Shown one piece after another: positions 48,723 through 61,751 of a stretch of 64,000 bases of DNA (position 1 is its first letter; each line of letters opens with the position of its first letter). The notes beneath the pieces were generated by a model. That model did not search any database. It was not told the origin of the DNA and saw only the letters and a program-made list of their open reading frames with translations. A program made the position numbers and the translations under genes. Source of the DNA: Gamarada debralockiae (Eukaryota; Ascomycota; Leotiomycetes; Helotiales; Hyphodiscaceae); NCBI GenBank assembly GCA_002803225.1, contig NXFV01000473.1, positions 45,911-109,910 on the forward strand, in the 5' to 3' direction.

Positions 48723-48844
48723 ACGTATCAGGCCGAAATAATGTAGCGAGACCAGAGTGTGAAAGGGTGGCTTTTTGTTTATAATATGGTCTGTGTCAGC
48801 CTGGAAACCCCCCTGCTTCGCTACATTATTTCGGCCTGATACGT
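48723..48844. mobile_element. 122-bp MITE-like inverted-repeat element
   Basis: The left arm beginning ACGTATCAGGCCGAAATAAT (48723 onward, 27 bp) is the exact reverse complement of the right arm ending at 48844. The arms enclose about 68 bp. If the outer ACG/CGT is host sequence, TA dinucleotides flank both arms, as expected for a Tc1/mariner-derived MITE. No coding capacity. Confidence 0.8.
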
Positions 48845-51800
48845 ACTGTAGTATCGAAAAAGTTATTGAAATTCAAAGCTCTTACCGTACCAGCCAATCA
48901 AAACTCTTAAAATACGGAATAACTCCTTGATCCGGCTGCGCCGATTGTTCCGTGACCGTAGTTCAGTGGGGAGACTCTAAGCGAGGCCGCGTCATCAGCT
49001 GGTCGGGTTTGATGGGTGCGGCAGGGTTGAGACAAGGTCATGGTAGGGATGAGCGGAGGTTGTGCGAATTAAGCTTGTCTCGACGTTATGACGCGAGTGC
49101 ATGGCAGCAGGGGAGGGATTTGGGGGAGAATGGGAGTGGCTGAGAAGAAGTTTTGAGGGGAAGAGGATGATGGATGGTGTTTGAGGCATGAGGCTGGGAG
49201 TTGATGACGATGGAATTTGGGATGTTTGATGAGGTGGGGAGGAGAGGTGGACGGCTAGAGACATCCTATCTATTGTATCAGTGACAGTCGTCCCCCAACG
49301 ATGACACCTTGCGACGCCCGCAGCGACGGACCTTACTCCACCATCGACAGATAGATAGCTCTAAAAGGGAAGTCCCGTTCGGTGATCGATCTGGCTGTTT
49401 CCCCCACCGCAGTTCCGCACTCAACAATTTATCCGATTCTTTCAAAAACAGCAAACTTTCAGCGCCAACGGCACAAACCGCCCTTTACATAAACATCACT
49501 CAGCAAGCCATGCTATGCCACCAAATGCGGCGTATTGGCTCCTGTTCTCCCTATCTCGTTTATTTTGCCTCAGCTCATGGTGTTTTTGCGCCGCATCCAT
49601 ACTTTAATTCTCAAATGGGGTCGCTTGAGTTTCAGCTCTGCGCCAAGAACACTATCCAAGCCTCAAGGAAACTAACGTAAAGCGGGCAGAAGTCAGAAGA
49701 CTGAGAACATCGCATTCGTATCGGAACCCAAATGCATTGGTCCATTGGCCAACTGGATATGCTTTACGAGCGAGGTGAGCCATTCTGTCGGGTCTTACAT
49801 CAGCTCTGGCCGACCCCGAGTTTTATTTGATTTGGCTCCCCGGACATAAATGAACTCCGTTGGCCTACATTTAAACCCTCCAGCTTCCCTCTACCCAATA
49901 AACTCTCATGGAAATCAAGTACAGCAAGCCTCACGTATAGGCAGCCTGCACAAAGTGCACAACTCGTACACATAGGCTATCTCGGACATCCATCGCACCG
50001 AAGCCTCTCGCCCAAGATTTTCATGGCGTTTTCGTGGCGCGCAACCAAGCGTCTCTTTCGTTGAACTGGAATTTTAAGTTAAGTTTGACAGTAGTGCAAA
50101 GCGCTATATTCCGCCTTAGATAAAGACTGCAATTCGACACGGGAAGATGATCCAGCCACGCACTTTGAAGAAATCTGGCCCCATGGCCAAGAGTCTTGAG
50201 CCGAAGAATGGGAGTCGCATCTGGGACGATTGTAAATTGCTGGAAAATTTTGAGGTGAGAATGGGAGGATGAGGCGGAGATAGTCGGTGTTAATGGGTTA
50301 GAAGTAAGATGCGGCGCAGAGGGATCCGAACAGAGGAAAGGGAAAGGCAGCTCAGGCTCCTCGCTGGCTCGAGATAGGGTAACTTAAGGTTAAAGATGCG
50401 AGGGCTGTGCCAAGGACCCAAGAGTCAGCCAAAACAGCAAAATAACTCTATTCGCTGGCTCGTGAATCGGACTTCCCTTCCGCCCATGATCTTCAGTACT
50501 AGGGTATCATTTCGTAGGTACGATTTCATACTCACAGATTCTTACTTGTTGGATGAATTATCATCCTATCCAAAAAGCGTAATAATTTGAAAAGTAAAAT
50601 AAATAATCTGTCTGTCTTGCGAAGAGGGGGAGTCCGCGCTGCTTACCCTTTTGCGATTTAGAGTTATTTGACATGCAAAACCTTCTCGGCGTTGGACTCG
50701 TTCCGAGCGTCCCGAATGCCTTCGTTCGTAAGATTATTTGAGTGTTGGGATAAGGTCCACATGGTATCGTAGTATTTGACATTCCTTTTGTAAGAAAAAG
50801 CCCACGTTCGTATTTCCATCCATACGAGCAATGCATTCAATGACATGACACTGTTTTATAGTTGTGGTGGGATTTGTGGTCGATTATTGGTTGTGTCAGC
50901 AGGAAGTTGTGAGAGGGCGTTTTCTGTGCTCCACCGGGAAGCGGGCAAGGGCTGGCGATCAGGTTGATTATGGATTATGCTTAAAAAGCGACTGCGAGGG
51001 AATGTCTCTCGCTTATATGCCAAGGACGCCACGGTTACAACTCTGGGTAAGCCACTGAATATTGGGTTAGAAGGCCAAGAGATTGAGAAATGGAAAGTAT
51101 CGGTTTGTAGCTTTTACGGCAGATATAGTGGTGTCGATAAAGTTAATATGGACACGACTATTTCTGGCTGAGTTTGTGAGAATCTTGGCCTCATCGCGTG
51201 ATCTGATCGGCAACGGCGATATCAAAAGACGAAGATGCCAGATACACAACTGCCTGAAGAGGAAATTAACAGCGCTATCGGTACACTTTATTACGGGAGA
51301 AGGCTGGATGAGAGTGAACGGGCAGACGTCCGACAGAAGATTACTCCTCCAAAGCCGTCTGCCGATGTCATTGTGAATCGATCATTGGAATTTGCTGAAT
51401 CAGAATCACCAGATCATCGAAGCAGCGGCATCAGCCAACCGCAGATTCCTCGGCTCGAATTATCCTCCCCAGACCATTTGTAGTTGATTCGTAATGCTGA
51501 TCTGTGTTTAAGGTTGAAACGGAAATTTCATAGGGGGAATAGCTTCGGGACCGAGGAAATTAAAACTTGCTCCATAAAATATTCTCCTAGTTCAAACAAA
51601 CCACGCCTACTTTAAGCTTCTTCATCCAAGGTGGACGGGTGGTGTTAACTGCTGCCAAATTCAGACAAGCTGTGGGAGGTGATTCGTATACAATTATTAT
51701 TTTAAAACTATTGTGCTAAAAGCGTTTTTGGCATGGCGCCCCACAAAAGATTCGTCAGTTCCATATGCAACAAAATCCGAGATGATGCATAATCAGTCGT

Positions 51801-53963
51801 AACTCCTCTGATCTAAACTCAGAGATATGTTTGCACTTGCTATTTCGCGGCCGAAAGTGTTTTGAACCGTGGTGTTGGAATCATCGTGGGACACACAATT
51901 AGAATTCTGGCTGCTGACCATCGCTATGTAAGGTTTTAGTGAGCCATAATTGGGGGGCTTGTGTACGAACGGTCTTCCGGTGAGGGGACGGGGGGGCGTT
52001 TATTTATGCTGAGCTGACTGCGTCCCGGCGCTGTAAGCCTGTACATAACTGTAAAAATGGGAGCCTCGCTGGGCTCTTCAGGCAGGGCTACGGCCCGGAC
52101 GGGGCAATTATTTCACTGGACTGCAAAAGGGTGTTGGCGAGCCAGCCCAGGGAAGGGGTCTTCAGTACTGTAGAAGCCCCCATGTCACGGATTCTTTGAT
52201 TCCCTGAACGTTGTATGGGTGGAGATGCGAGGGCGGCGATGAAATAAGCTCATAACCTGGCAATCATACTAATCCGACGCCCCTTAAGCATGGGAGCTTA
52301 CGAGTACTTTGGACCCATCCGCCCAGTACCCTTGGCATAGAAAGTTGAAAATCCACGAATGCCTTTGGCGAAAATTGCGGAGGAGAAGACGGATTGATAC
52401 AGACGAGAAATAGAAATGAGGAAAGCATTTTTGAGTAATGTCCGTGACGACTTTCATCACATTTGTATGCATCTAATTGGGCCAAGAACAGATTGGCATT
52501 TTCATAGTAATAGAATTTAAGGTGTGTACGAACAACCTTACGTATCTCCACCAACCCAACAGTAATGCCACAGCCAAGACTCCCTTGGTTTTACCTTTCT
52601 TCCAAGCAAACCCAAGCATTTCCCCAAGCTAAAGATACTTCCACACAAAGTACTTTGGAATTAACCAAAGGTACTTCCCGATACCGAAGAGGATCCACAA
52701 CCAACGAAATCTGCAGCCCAAAAGAGACGCAACAATGAGACACCCCTCCAGTAATTATTCCTGGGAAAGGTTGCAGCCAAGCTCCAAAAAAGCTAAACCC
52801 TGCGCCAAACTTAATCTAACAATAATACCAACCCACGCCGCAGAACGGAGAGGCTTTCTCGAACAAGACTCGATTCTTCCAAGACCGGACTGCCAAGAAC
52901 TAGGGTCAACTCTATTCTTCTCCAACCAACATCTCCTCCTTCTCCTCCGCTCACACTTTTTCCGTCCTCAGCAGCTGTCCTGATCCTTTGAACCTGAAAC
53001 AAAGGACAAAGCAAGTCAACCTCATCCTCGAAAAAGAGCTGACATCTAAGCCTTCTTCGCACCCCTCGACTTCGATTCGTTCAACTTTGCGATCTCACAT
53101 AAGGTACCGGTATAACTAGTCCCGTGACTCAGAAATTCTTCGGGCCTTCCACTTTTCGATAACCGACTTCGACGATCATCTTCCTTTTCCCGTACCAAAC
53201 CCAACCAAATCACTTCAAAGGTTGTTTGATAAAACTTCACGACAAATTGACAGTATTGGAAATCTACGTCTTAGGGTACGTACCATCAATTTCTATTTTA
53301 ATCTTCATACAATTGGGAACTCTTCGCCTTTAACACGGCACCGGACGCAGTCGTCGTCGCTAAAACTTGCGTCATCATCCACAGTTGCAAGACCAAAGCA
53401 GAAAGGAAGATTCCCCACCACCAATTCAGCGCAAAGCGTCGCATCGACATTCTGTGTCATCTTCCTGTATCAGACCACTTCAACAAAGCTACCAAGGCCA
53501 CGCAGAACCTACAAGTTTACGCGCATACCCTTGAGAGCTTAGTTTAAGCTTCTGTCACCTAGTGCTTCACACTGTCTCATCTTCGCTCCGACTTCCCACC
53601 TTGTACTATCGTGGGACGAGTCTGTGGCTAACAATCATCTGAAGCGAAGGAGATCAACCGTACGTCGTCTCAGTGCCTCGATAATACCTGCGAAAAAGTA
53701 TCTCGTCGCCAGCCACGTCGTGCACGCGCGCAAGCTTTCTGTGACGACTGGGGCCGCGTACGATACGTACCAAGGTCAAGAGAAGCTCCACCGACAGTGA
53801 GAAGGTGCTGCGAAGAACAATTCACGAAACGGACGCTCGGCGATTGTGAAAGGGAAGGTCCTTGTCCTACTCGATTTGGACACGACTGCTTCCCATCCTC
53901 AAAATTGAGCATTCCTCCTACATACCTGCTCAATTGAGTTATCACATCATAAAGTCTGGTACA
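48845..53963. other. gene-poor stretch and long leader of the WOPR gene
   Basis: Over 5 kb with no gene I can support. An ATG-initiated 82-codon frame at 51235-51483 (MPDTQLPEEEINSAIGTLYY) has plausible composition but no recognisable motif. The last 1-1.2 kb before 53964 is pyrimidine-rich with short upstream ATG frames, for example at 52735, and is likely the extended 5' region of the regulator gene. Confidence 0.45.
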
Positions 53964-55484
53964 ATGGATACCTACCATGGACACGTTCGGACGCCAGCAG
54001 ACGCCATTAAGCTCTTTGAAGCATGCCGTCTTGGTCTGTTACCTCGAGTTCAGAGAAGATTATCAGAGAAGGAGAGACAATCAATAAAGTCGGGTTCGGT
54101 CTTTGTTTGGGATGAGCGGGAAGCGGGCATGCGAAGATGGACAGATGGAAAGTCATGGAGCGCAAGCAGAGTGTCGGGCAGTTTTCTCACATATAGAGAG
54201 ATGGAGGGCAAGCGAGGAGGAGGCCAATTCGTCCCGCCGCCACCAGCTAGACGAATGGGTGGAAAGACGCCAGACAGTGGACGAGGAAGTGATGAGGATC
54301 AAGACATGGATGGCGAAGGACCAGACGGATACAGATACAAGCCAGACGGATTGATGAAGCAATCGTTTAGCATCACCACTTCTAACGGCCAACACCTTCA
54401 TCTAATCAGCTACTACTCACGACCACACCCAAATTCTCCCGAACTCCCACAACCTACAACTGATCCCGCACTTCGACACATTGTCCCAGTCAAGGGAATG
54501 TACCCCGAGTCAACGGTTCACGAAGCTCCAGGGCCGGCTGTCACCCGAACACCAATGCAACAAAGTCCATACATGCAATCACCTCACCACCAACAAATGC
54601 AGCCTAGCCCTTCCCCAGGTCAGCGAGGTGCTCCTCCACCATATCCATACCAAGCATCCCAAGGTTATGCATGGCCACCCTCTCCAGTTTCTACACCTCC
54701 GTTCTCTGGACACTACCCACAGTCAATGTACTCGTCGGCACTTCCTCCCCCACCACCGGGGTCTGCCCATCAGTCGCCATACCAAAATCACCCACAACAA
54801 CACACATCTCCATACCAGCAACATCACCAAAGTCCCCACCACGCTCCCACATCAATGGGTCAGGCACAACCACAGAGCCAGCAAACAGCGTTTGACCGAC
54901 CTCCCCCACCTCTATCCGATTCGTCGCTTCCACCACCTCCTCCCCCACCCCAACACCGAGGAATGAGCAGCGCAACAGCAGCTCAGCAAGGTCTCATGCC
55001 CGTCTATGCCCCAAATCCAAGTCCGCGCGTCGCTCAAGCACGATTAGTAGCTGAACAACAAGCTGCTCAGATGGCCCAAAGAGCTCTCCAATCCGCGCCC
55101 ATGATCGATCCCCGAATCACAAACCCAACTCCGACCTCTCTACCCCCTGTTCAAGTCAACGGTTCGCCCCGAACTTCGACTCCTCCTCAACAGGCTCATA
55201 CCAGTTCCCAAAACAACACCCCGTCTTCTGCTCCTAGATCTTCGTCTCCGAATGAGAATGGAACTTCGCAGGCGCAAAGCATCCCTAGCATTTCGAGCTT
55301 GGTCCATGCCACGGATTCGGTATCGGTGATGAGCGATAACAAGAGCAATAGCAGTCGTGCGGGAAGCAAGAGTCCAAAGGAGAATGGAGAGCAGAGACCG
55401 AAGGATATTCCGCATGAGAAATTGAATATCATTGGAGAGGATCAGAGAGCAATTCGGGTTTTGGATCGGAAGTTTGTCTTCTGA
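53964..55484 (+). CDS. WOPR-domain transcription regulator, Gti1/Pac2 family
   Basis: Intronless frame of 506 residues from the ATG at 53964 (MDTYHGHVRTPADAIKLF). A longer frame exists upstream but opens only with TTG. The first 100 residues are the WOPRa half: ADAIKLFEACRLGLLPRVQR, SGSVFVWDEREAGMRRWTDG, KSWSASRVSGSFLTYREMEG. The WOPRb half follows after an acidic spacer: PDGLMKQSFSITTSNGQHLH and LISYYSRPHP. The C-terminal two thirds are rich in Pro, Gln, Ser and His, typical of activation regions, and end with a conserved-looking IIGEDQRAIRVLDRKFVF. The family (Gti1, Pac2, Wor1, Ryp1, Sge1) binds DNA and controls morphology, nutrient response or virulence. The N-terminus matches the Pac2-like branch better than the Wor1/Sge1 branch. 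Confidence 0.93.
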   Translation: MDTYHGHVRTPADAIKLFEACRLGLLPRVQRRLSEKERQSIKSGSVFVWDEREAGMRRWTDGKSWSASRVSGSFLTYREMEGKRGGGQFVPPPPARRMGGKTPDSGRGSDEDQDMDGEGPDGYRYKPDGLMKQSFSITTSNGQHLHLISYYSRPHPNSPELPQPTTDPALRHIVPVKGMYPESTVHEAPGPAVTRTPMQQSPYMQSPHHQQMQPSPSPGQRGAPPPYPYQASQGYAWPPSPVSTPPFSGHYPQSMYSSALPPPPPGSAHQSPYQNHPQQHTSPYQQHHQSPHHAPTSMGQAQPQSQQTAFDRPPPPLSDSSLPPPPPPPQHRGMSSATAAQQGLMPVYAPNPSPRVAQARLVAEQQAAQMAQRALQSAPMIDPRITNPTPTSLPPVQVNGSPRTSTPPQQAHTSSQNNTPSSAPRSSSPNENGTSQAQSIPSISSLVHATDSVSVMSDNKSNSSRAGSKSPKENGEQRPKDIPHEKLNIIGEDQRAIRVLDRKFVF

Positions 55485-57574
55485 TCCCACCACTTGATAT
55501 CAAATTACGATGACTGGGAAGTATGGATTGGTGCGAACGAGCTTTTCTCAAGACAACATAGGGAGTGTGACATGAAAACGAAATGGGCTTTGTGCGGCAG
55601 CTGCTGAATTTTTTGATACCATTTACATTTACCGGTTGCTGAATTGTTTGTTTTGATTATTTTACTGTACAAAGACGCGGTGCGGCGACATGGAGCGGCA
55701 TTTTCTTTTCAATTTCTTTTGCGCTTTCAGGAGGGGTTCTTTGTACCTTGCAACGGGATACACCTGCATTACATGACTTGCTTTGCATTGCGACTGGCGC
55801 TTGGGATTTGGTTTTCTTGCTACAGGGAGGGGTTTTGTGAACTAAAAGTCTCTGGCATGGTCTTTGCTGGGATAGGATGGGATGGCGTTAGACGGGGGTG
55901 AGCAGATGGATGTACTCCTAGCATCGTACATTCGAGCAAATGATACCAAGCAACTTGAGTCCCTTTGCATTTCCATGATTCTTTGATTTCCGAACCAGGG
56001 AGACCGAAAGGAGCTTCGGATTCCGAACCCCTTTTTTTCGGCCACGTAGTAACAGCACGCGATCAATCAGCTGTCAAGCACGTGTTACCTAAGTTTCACA
56101 AGCGCAGGGAAAGGGCAATGACAGTTTCAACAGTCCTTAGGTTTCGGGGGTACCTTGTCCTCAAGGTGTAGATACCAAAAGATACACCTCTGACTCCAAC
56201 AAATCCCTCACTCAGTCAGCCTCCCCTCCCCCTCGCAAAACTCAAATCATGACAAACGAGGCGCAAGTTCACAAACGAGCGCTTGGCCGCTTGTTTCGTT
56301 TCCTGCACATGCATGTGCTGCTTCCGATGCAACCCACACCTCGGTCTGGGGTGCGAACACGAAAGCGGGGAGATATACGATGGGAGGTATCGAGGGAGTG
56401 GCTAAGCCGACCCCAAGGGGTTGTGAATCATGAATCATCGTCGCAACAAGTAAGGCAGATTTCCCAATACAGTGATTTAAGAGAAGCCGCAGGGATAACG
56501 CAAATACAGTACAGAGCACAGTCCAGCACTTTCCATAGTTTGAAGCTTGGAGATAAGATTGTAGTGTGGCGGTTAGCATTTGGGGGGCAGCGTTTTGAGC
56601 CCCTCCTCTTATCGTTTTCACTCTTGTAAAGCTTGGCATGCAGCATCGCAAGCGGCAAAGCTTTAATTTTGGGGGCGGCATACCGGGTAAGTCGGAAACT
56701 CGGCATCCGAAAGGCACAGAAGAAAGGTGGGTAGAAAATGAGGTTAAAATATATTGCGTGCATGATGTACAAGGGGCAATTGCCGGGGAGTGATGGACTT
56801 GCTGCAGAGAAGAACGAGATGGGAAGTCAAGAAAAGAAACAAGTCGGCCTAATTGAGATTGGATGAAACAATAACTTGCGTGCTTTGGATATTTGTAGAT
56901 CGTTCTCTACCAAATAAATCTTGAATTTATAATGCAATTTGAACCATTCAGAGTGATGCGTGTGTAAATTCAGAAGGTATCTTAAAATGTGACCAACACG
57001 ACATGGAAATAGGCTCATCCGCCTCACAAAATAGCCTGCAGCATTTAGGCGCTGCGCGAATAAAACACTGGTCAGATGCAGGGATGTTTATTTAAGCATA
57101 TGTGCGTGCACCCTGCTGTTGGGTGGCGTAGCCTTCCGCCGCAGAATGTTTTGCGCAGCATGCGGCCGTTTCTTGTTTCATGTTTCGAGGTGATGGCAAG
57201 GCGGATTGCGAATAAGTAGTGAATTGTGTGACTGTTTTTGGGTTTGAAGAAGGTCGTGGGTGGATGCTGTAGATTTCGGTTTGTGACTGCAGATGCGGAT
57301 GCAGGTAGAAGGGCCGATCCGTGATGGGGGTTCGTTGGGGCCGCGACTTGGATCGAAATGATTCTTGTGACCTGTTTAGAGTTTCAACGACAGCGGATCA
57401 GCTAGTTCATCTGTTGGAGGTTGCTGAAGTTGCTGGCTTGGGGTATGCCTTATCACAAGATCAGTAACGTACCGTTGGTCTCTCGTCTGCAACCGATGGC
57501 ATTCGGATTAACTTGATATTCGAAAAGGGGTATATTCCGACTCCTATAGTAGTACAACATTTGCCGGCCGTCTT
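55485..57574. other. intergenic region
   Basis: No gene supported. It holds the 3' flanks of the converging WOPR gene and the AsnRS gene. Confidence 0.5.
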
Positions 57575-59213
57575 CTAACAATCACATCTCCCATACCAAC
57601 GAGGAAATGTAACAATCTCTCTAATGTTCTGCACTCCTGTCAGATAGCCCAGGAGTCGGTCGAAGCCCAGACCAAATCCGCCATGAGGCACAGTGCCCCA
57701 ACGTCTTAGATCGATGTACCATTTCAGGCTTCCAAGGTCATCAGGACCTGGGCCGATCATTCCGTTTGCGCGCATCCTTTCGAGAAGTGGCTCTAACCGA
57801 TGTTCACGCATGGAACCGCCAACTATCTCGCAGACTTCTGGGACCAGAAGGTCGAAGCATTCAACTGTTTCGCCGTGTTTGTCGGAGGTTTTGGAGGGCA
57901 ACATGTAGAATGGCTTAATATCTTTGGGATAGTTAGTGACGAAGACTGGGGCTCCCTCCCCAACGTAAGAGGAAATGAAGCGTTCGTGTTCCGCTTGCAA
58001 ACCGGCCCCCCACTTCGGAGCGTGTTTGAACTCTCTGGGAGCTGCCTGAAGGAGTTCTATAGCTTTTGAGTATGTTATACGAGGCCACTGTCCTTGTACC
58101 ATGTCGTGCCATCGTTGATCCAACTCCTTGGATCTTTTCGCAGCCTCTCCTTTCTGGTCTCCTGATCTCTTGCCATGCAAAATCTCTTGGCCGACTCGAG
58201 TTTTCTTTAGATCACTGGTTAGATGCAGTAGCACATCTTTCACCAAGTCCATGACGCTGTCCACCTCTTCTACAAAACCGACTTCTGCTTCCAGCATGTA
58301 AAACTCACTCAAATGGCGCGGAGTGTCACTCTTCTCTGCTCGGAATGTTGGAGACAGCGTCCAGACATTGCCAACCGATTGTGCCAAGGCTTCAAGATGC
58401 AATTGACTTGAGACTGTCAGGTATTTTGGCGATTTGAAGAATGATCCATCATGTCCATCATCGGTCGTGGGAGTCTCTGCAGGCTCAAGAGAAAAGACTT
58501 CCCCCGCGCCCTCGCAATCTGATGATGTTATTATTGGTGGGTGTGTCTGCGTAAAGCCTTTTTTGGAGAAATATTGTGTAATTATTGCTATACTTTCTGA
58601 TCGGAAGCGGAGTAGTGCGGAGTTGAAAGGCGTTCGCGTTCGGAGGTGTGGCATTGTTCGGAGGTATTCAGGAGTATGGTATTTCTTTTGCAGTGGGAAG
58701 GTCTGTGCAATGATATTTTAGTTATTGCTTCTTAGATGTAGACACTGCAACCCTTACATACTGTAGGGTCCGCAGATCCCAAGATATCCACACCCACGAC
58801 ATGAAGTTCGTGGCTCTGTGTCTCGGGATTGGGCGAAGGTTTCCACGAGCCCGTCAATCTGACAGCTGTGCCGGTTGATAAGCTGGGTGCCAAGTTGCGT
58901 CAGTAAGTACCCGGAGTCTGGGGAAATGCTACATTTACTTCTGGGCCTGTTGAGGAGTAAGGAGGGCTTGTAACGGCTCGAGGCTGGAGCCATCTCCAAT
59001 TGAAGCAAAGGATCTGGTCTTCTGGTTTCGGATTGTTCGGATAAAGCCATTGACGATCACTTTGTCCGGGGAGCACGGTTCGTCATCAAGGAGGTCCGCG
59101 ATAGATATGGAGTAGTGCGGGGCAAGCTTTCTGGCAGAAGAGTGCAGAGTCCTGGCATGGCAGGAATGGGTGGGTATGAATCTTAAACATCGCGATAGAT
59201 GTAGTTGGGCCAT
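57575..59213 (-). CDS. mitochondrial asparaginyl-tRNA synthetase
   Basis: At least three exons, about 500 residues. ATG at 59213 (MAQLHLSRCLRFIPTHSCHA); the Arg- and Ser-rich, acid-poor N-terminus looks like a mitochondrial targeting sequence. The OB-fold anticodon domain follows (VIVNGFIRTIRNQKTRSFAS). The class II core then shows HTPEYLRTMPHLRTRT, SSDCEGAGEVFSLEP, motif 2 FRAEKSDTPRHLSEFYMLEA, and motif 3 GFGLGFDRLLGYLTGVQNIR close to the C-terminal end FPRWYGRC. The domain order and ERS.PRHLSEF-type motif 2 favour AsnRS over AspRS. It charges mitochondrial tRNA-Asn. The gene looks intact; the exon 2 borders near 58730-58940 are approximate. Confidence 0.92.
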
Positions 59214-60020
59214 GTTCCTCCTCAATTAGCTGAATCCGATAAAGCTATGACGATCGCATGAGACTAAACCGCGTTGATTTGTTGGTTATGGATTGATGAT
59301 GGTGGTGTTGCAGTTGTTTTTTTGTGACGAGAATTTTTGATTTCAGCCTTGTTTACCGTGGCGCTTCGTAGACGCGACATGCCGAGCCAAGCGAATCCTT
59401 AGTCTCACCGCACACGTCGCGTCCACCAAACTTCACTTCATCTGTTTTGCATTCTATCATCTTTCATTTGTATCATATTTCAACTAATCATTCGTTTTGA
59501 ACATTCGTCAGAAAGTTTACTCTGGCCCTATTCATTTCTCATCAAGCTGGCCTCTGCCTCGTAAATGTTCCAATGATGACGTGGGGAGGAATGCAAATGC
59601 AAGAGCCTGCTCTTTCGTATTTATGCTGCGCCAGATACAGTACTTTCTCAATCCCCGGAAGCCTCAAGATATGTTCAAGGGCCTTGGTACTCTATGTGTT
59701 CTGTCGTAAACTCTCCCTTGGTGATTGAAGATGACGGATCTCACTCGCCATTCTGAGTACGATTTCCTCAAGCCGAGGGGCGACGTGGCCGACCACGGAA
59801 GCAGACGTGAGAGCGGCGAGGAGTCCGTTCACCAAGAACTTGCAAAGGAAGCGACCAGACACGATGTATTTAGCTCTTCGAATATTTATTAACATCAAAT
59901 TGAGGCTTGTTACTTTGTCTCTCTTTTCTCTTTTCTGCCTTTTGCAGCTCTCACTCTTCCAACTGTATGCTTTTTGAAGGTACGTGGAGAAGATATACCG
60001 AAATGAATGGTTCTAATCTG
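59214..60020. other. intergenic region
   Basis: Upstream of the AsnRS start and the Myb/SANT relic. No gene supported. Confidence 0.45.
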
Positions 60021-60029
60021 TCAATTAGG

Positions 60030-61751
60030 TCGTAGGCGCACTCTGCCAACGATGACGACGAAGCAGACGACGATCTTCTATCTCTCAAGGAGCTTTTCAG
60101 AACTATTCGGCCTCCGAATACATCATCACAGGCTTCAAAGCCGGAGTGTAGCCTTCAGAATCCGGTCAAGCCAGCTCTCGATGTAGCTGGAATGCATATC
60201 AACCAAGCAAAATCAGGGTTGGGTAATCGTCAAGGTGACAGTCGAGGTAGTCAAGGTAGGCGCATCGGTTCTCTCCTATGGCAAGCAGTCTGCTAATGAT
60301 ACGCAGACCGGCGGGTGATCATCGAAGAGGACAAACCAGATAAGGCAGATGCTAAGGGTGGGGCCGAAGACACTTCTGGTGGGGATGCGGGGCGTGCTAA
60401 ACGGGATGCGAGTCCGCATAATGCCCTCGCAACCTCGGAACCCGCCTCTGGATCGGCCACGTCAATTGATGCACCCGGTTTTGAAAATGGTTCGATGTGG
60501 AGGAGGGCTGTTATGTCTACGAACCAGTTCCGAGGCTTGGCTATTGTGAACAGCAAGGCGTGCCGTCTGCTCCTGCACAAGACCAACCCCACACTCTCCG
60601 CCAATCCTCTGAGCCGCCATAAGATCAGATCAATCAGCAATACACCAGCAACATCGCTCAGAGCACGCCTGTGGAGCAGCACCCAACTCCCTGCCCGAGT
60701 CTTCTGATAAGGGTGATAATGGATGGACTGATGATACCACGGCCGAACTGGAGGAAGAGGCGGGACTGGCTTTAGCAGAGCAAGTGAAGTCACCATCGGC
60801 TGGCGTGCCAAGCTCCCCACGTCCTTCTCTCTCGGTTGAGGCATCGCAAGACGAGATCAAGAGTCGACAACAAACCGCCCGAAGCAGACCAGAAGAGCTG
60901 CGAGATGCTTCTCGACATGGTATCCTAGATCAGGACGTTGAAGAGGGAGAGCAGCGGGAGACTGGGGTGGTGGTGGATATAGAGGGAGAGAGGAGGAAGA
61001 GTCAGTAGGAGAAGTACGAGGCGGAGAGATGCAGCAGGACGAGGAGCAAGAATTCGAGGAGCCCACTATGGGAGAACCGCAGGAAGGGGAGGAAGAAGAC
61101 ATAACCCTTCGGATGAGGATATCACCATGACACAAGCGACGACAAGGACCCACGGCCTAACAAGCGGCGGAAGTGTCTTGACGGTCATAGTCTCACGCCG
61201 CCTCTAGCGACGCAAGTTGAGATCGAAGCGCAGTCCCAGGCGGATCACTGAGGTCCGCCGACTTCTATAGGTAACAAGCACCACTATACCTCACGAACTT
61301 CTCGAAGTCCATCTGCCACAACAGAATCTGGACTAGTTGCTGAATATCAGGAGTGGCCTTTCAGGGTTTCCTTAAACGGACGAAGATCGGGGATGATATA
61401 ACGTGCAACCTCGAGTTCAAACTGCCGTCTATCTCGGAACGCCTTCACCTACCAATCAATCCTAAAGGATTAGACATCTGTTCTAGTAGGGAGACTCTAG
61501 CAAAATCCCCAATCCCCCATGAGGTTGCTGCATATTCCAAGATACGTCAAGCTCTGTTGCAGTCACAGAAAAATCGCGTTCGATGGACAAGAGAAGAAGG
61601 CGCGACGCCGCTCCAGATGAGGGAGGATGGCTATTCGTGGGAAGAGATCTCTGCCGCCGTACCTTCCCGGAATCCGGGGGCGATCCAAGTACGCTACTCC
61701 ATGAAGTTTAGTAATGGTGGCACTGGATCGAGAAAATATGGACGATCATAG
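60030..61751 (+). pseudogene. broken Myb/SANT-domain protein gene
   Basis: The N-terminal part reads DDDEADDDLLSLKELFRTIR, then, across a possible intron (GTAGGC ... CGCAG near 60255-60306), VIIEEDKPDKADAKGGAEDT. After a frame change come DDTTAELEEEAGLALAEQ and a Ser/Glu-rich stretch; then WPFQGFLKRTKIGDDITCNL (61353 on), LEFKLPSISERLHLPINPKG, and a SANT-like motif VRWTREEGATPLQMREDGYS followed by WEEISAAVPSRNPGAIQVRY. Stops and frame changes lie between about 60480 and 61330. The motif order is one I associate with multicopy Myb-like proteins of some filamentous fungi. It is either a decayed copy or a gene with several sequencing-level breaks. Confidence 0.6.

Noticed and set aside
54153..55493. 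Minus-strand and shifted plus-strand frames across the WOPR gene
   Set aside because: Shadows of the Pro/Gln/Ser-rich coding region, without domain support.
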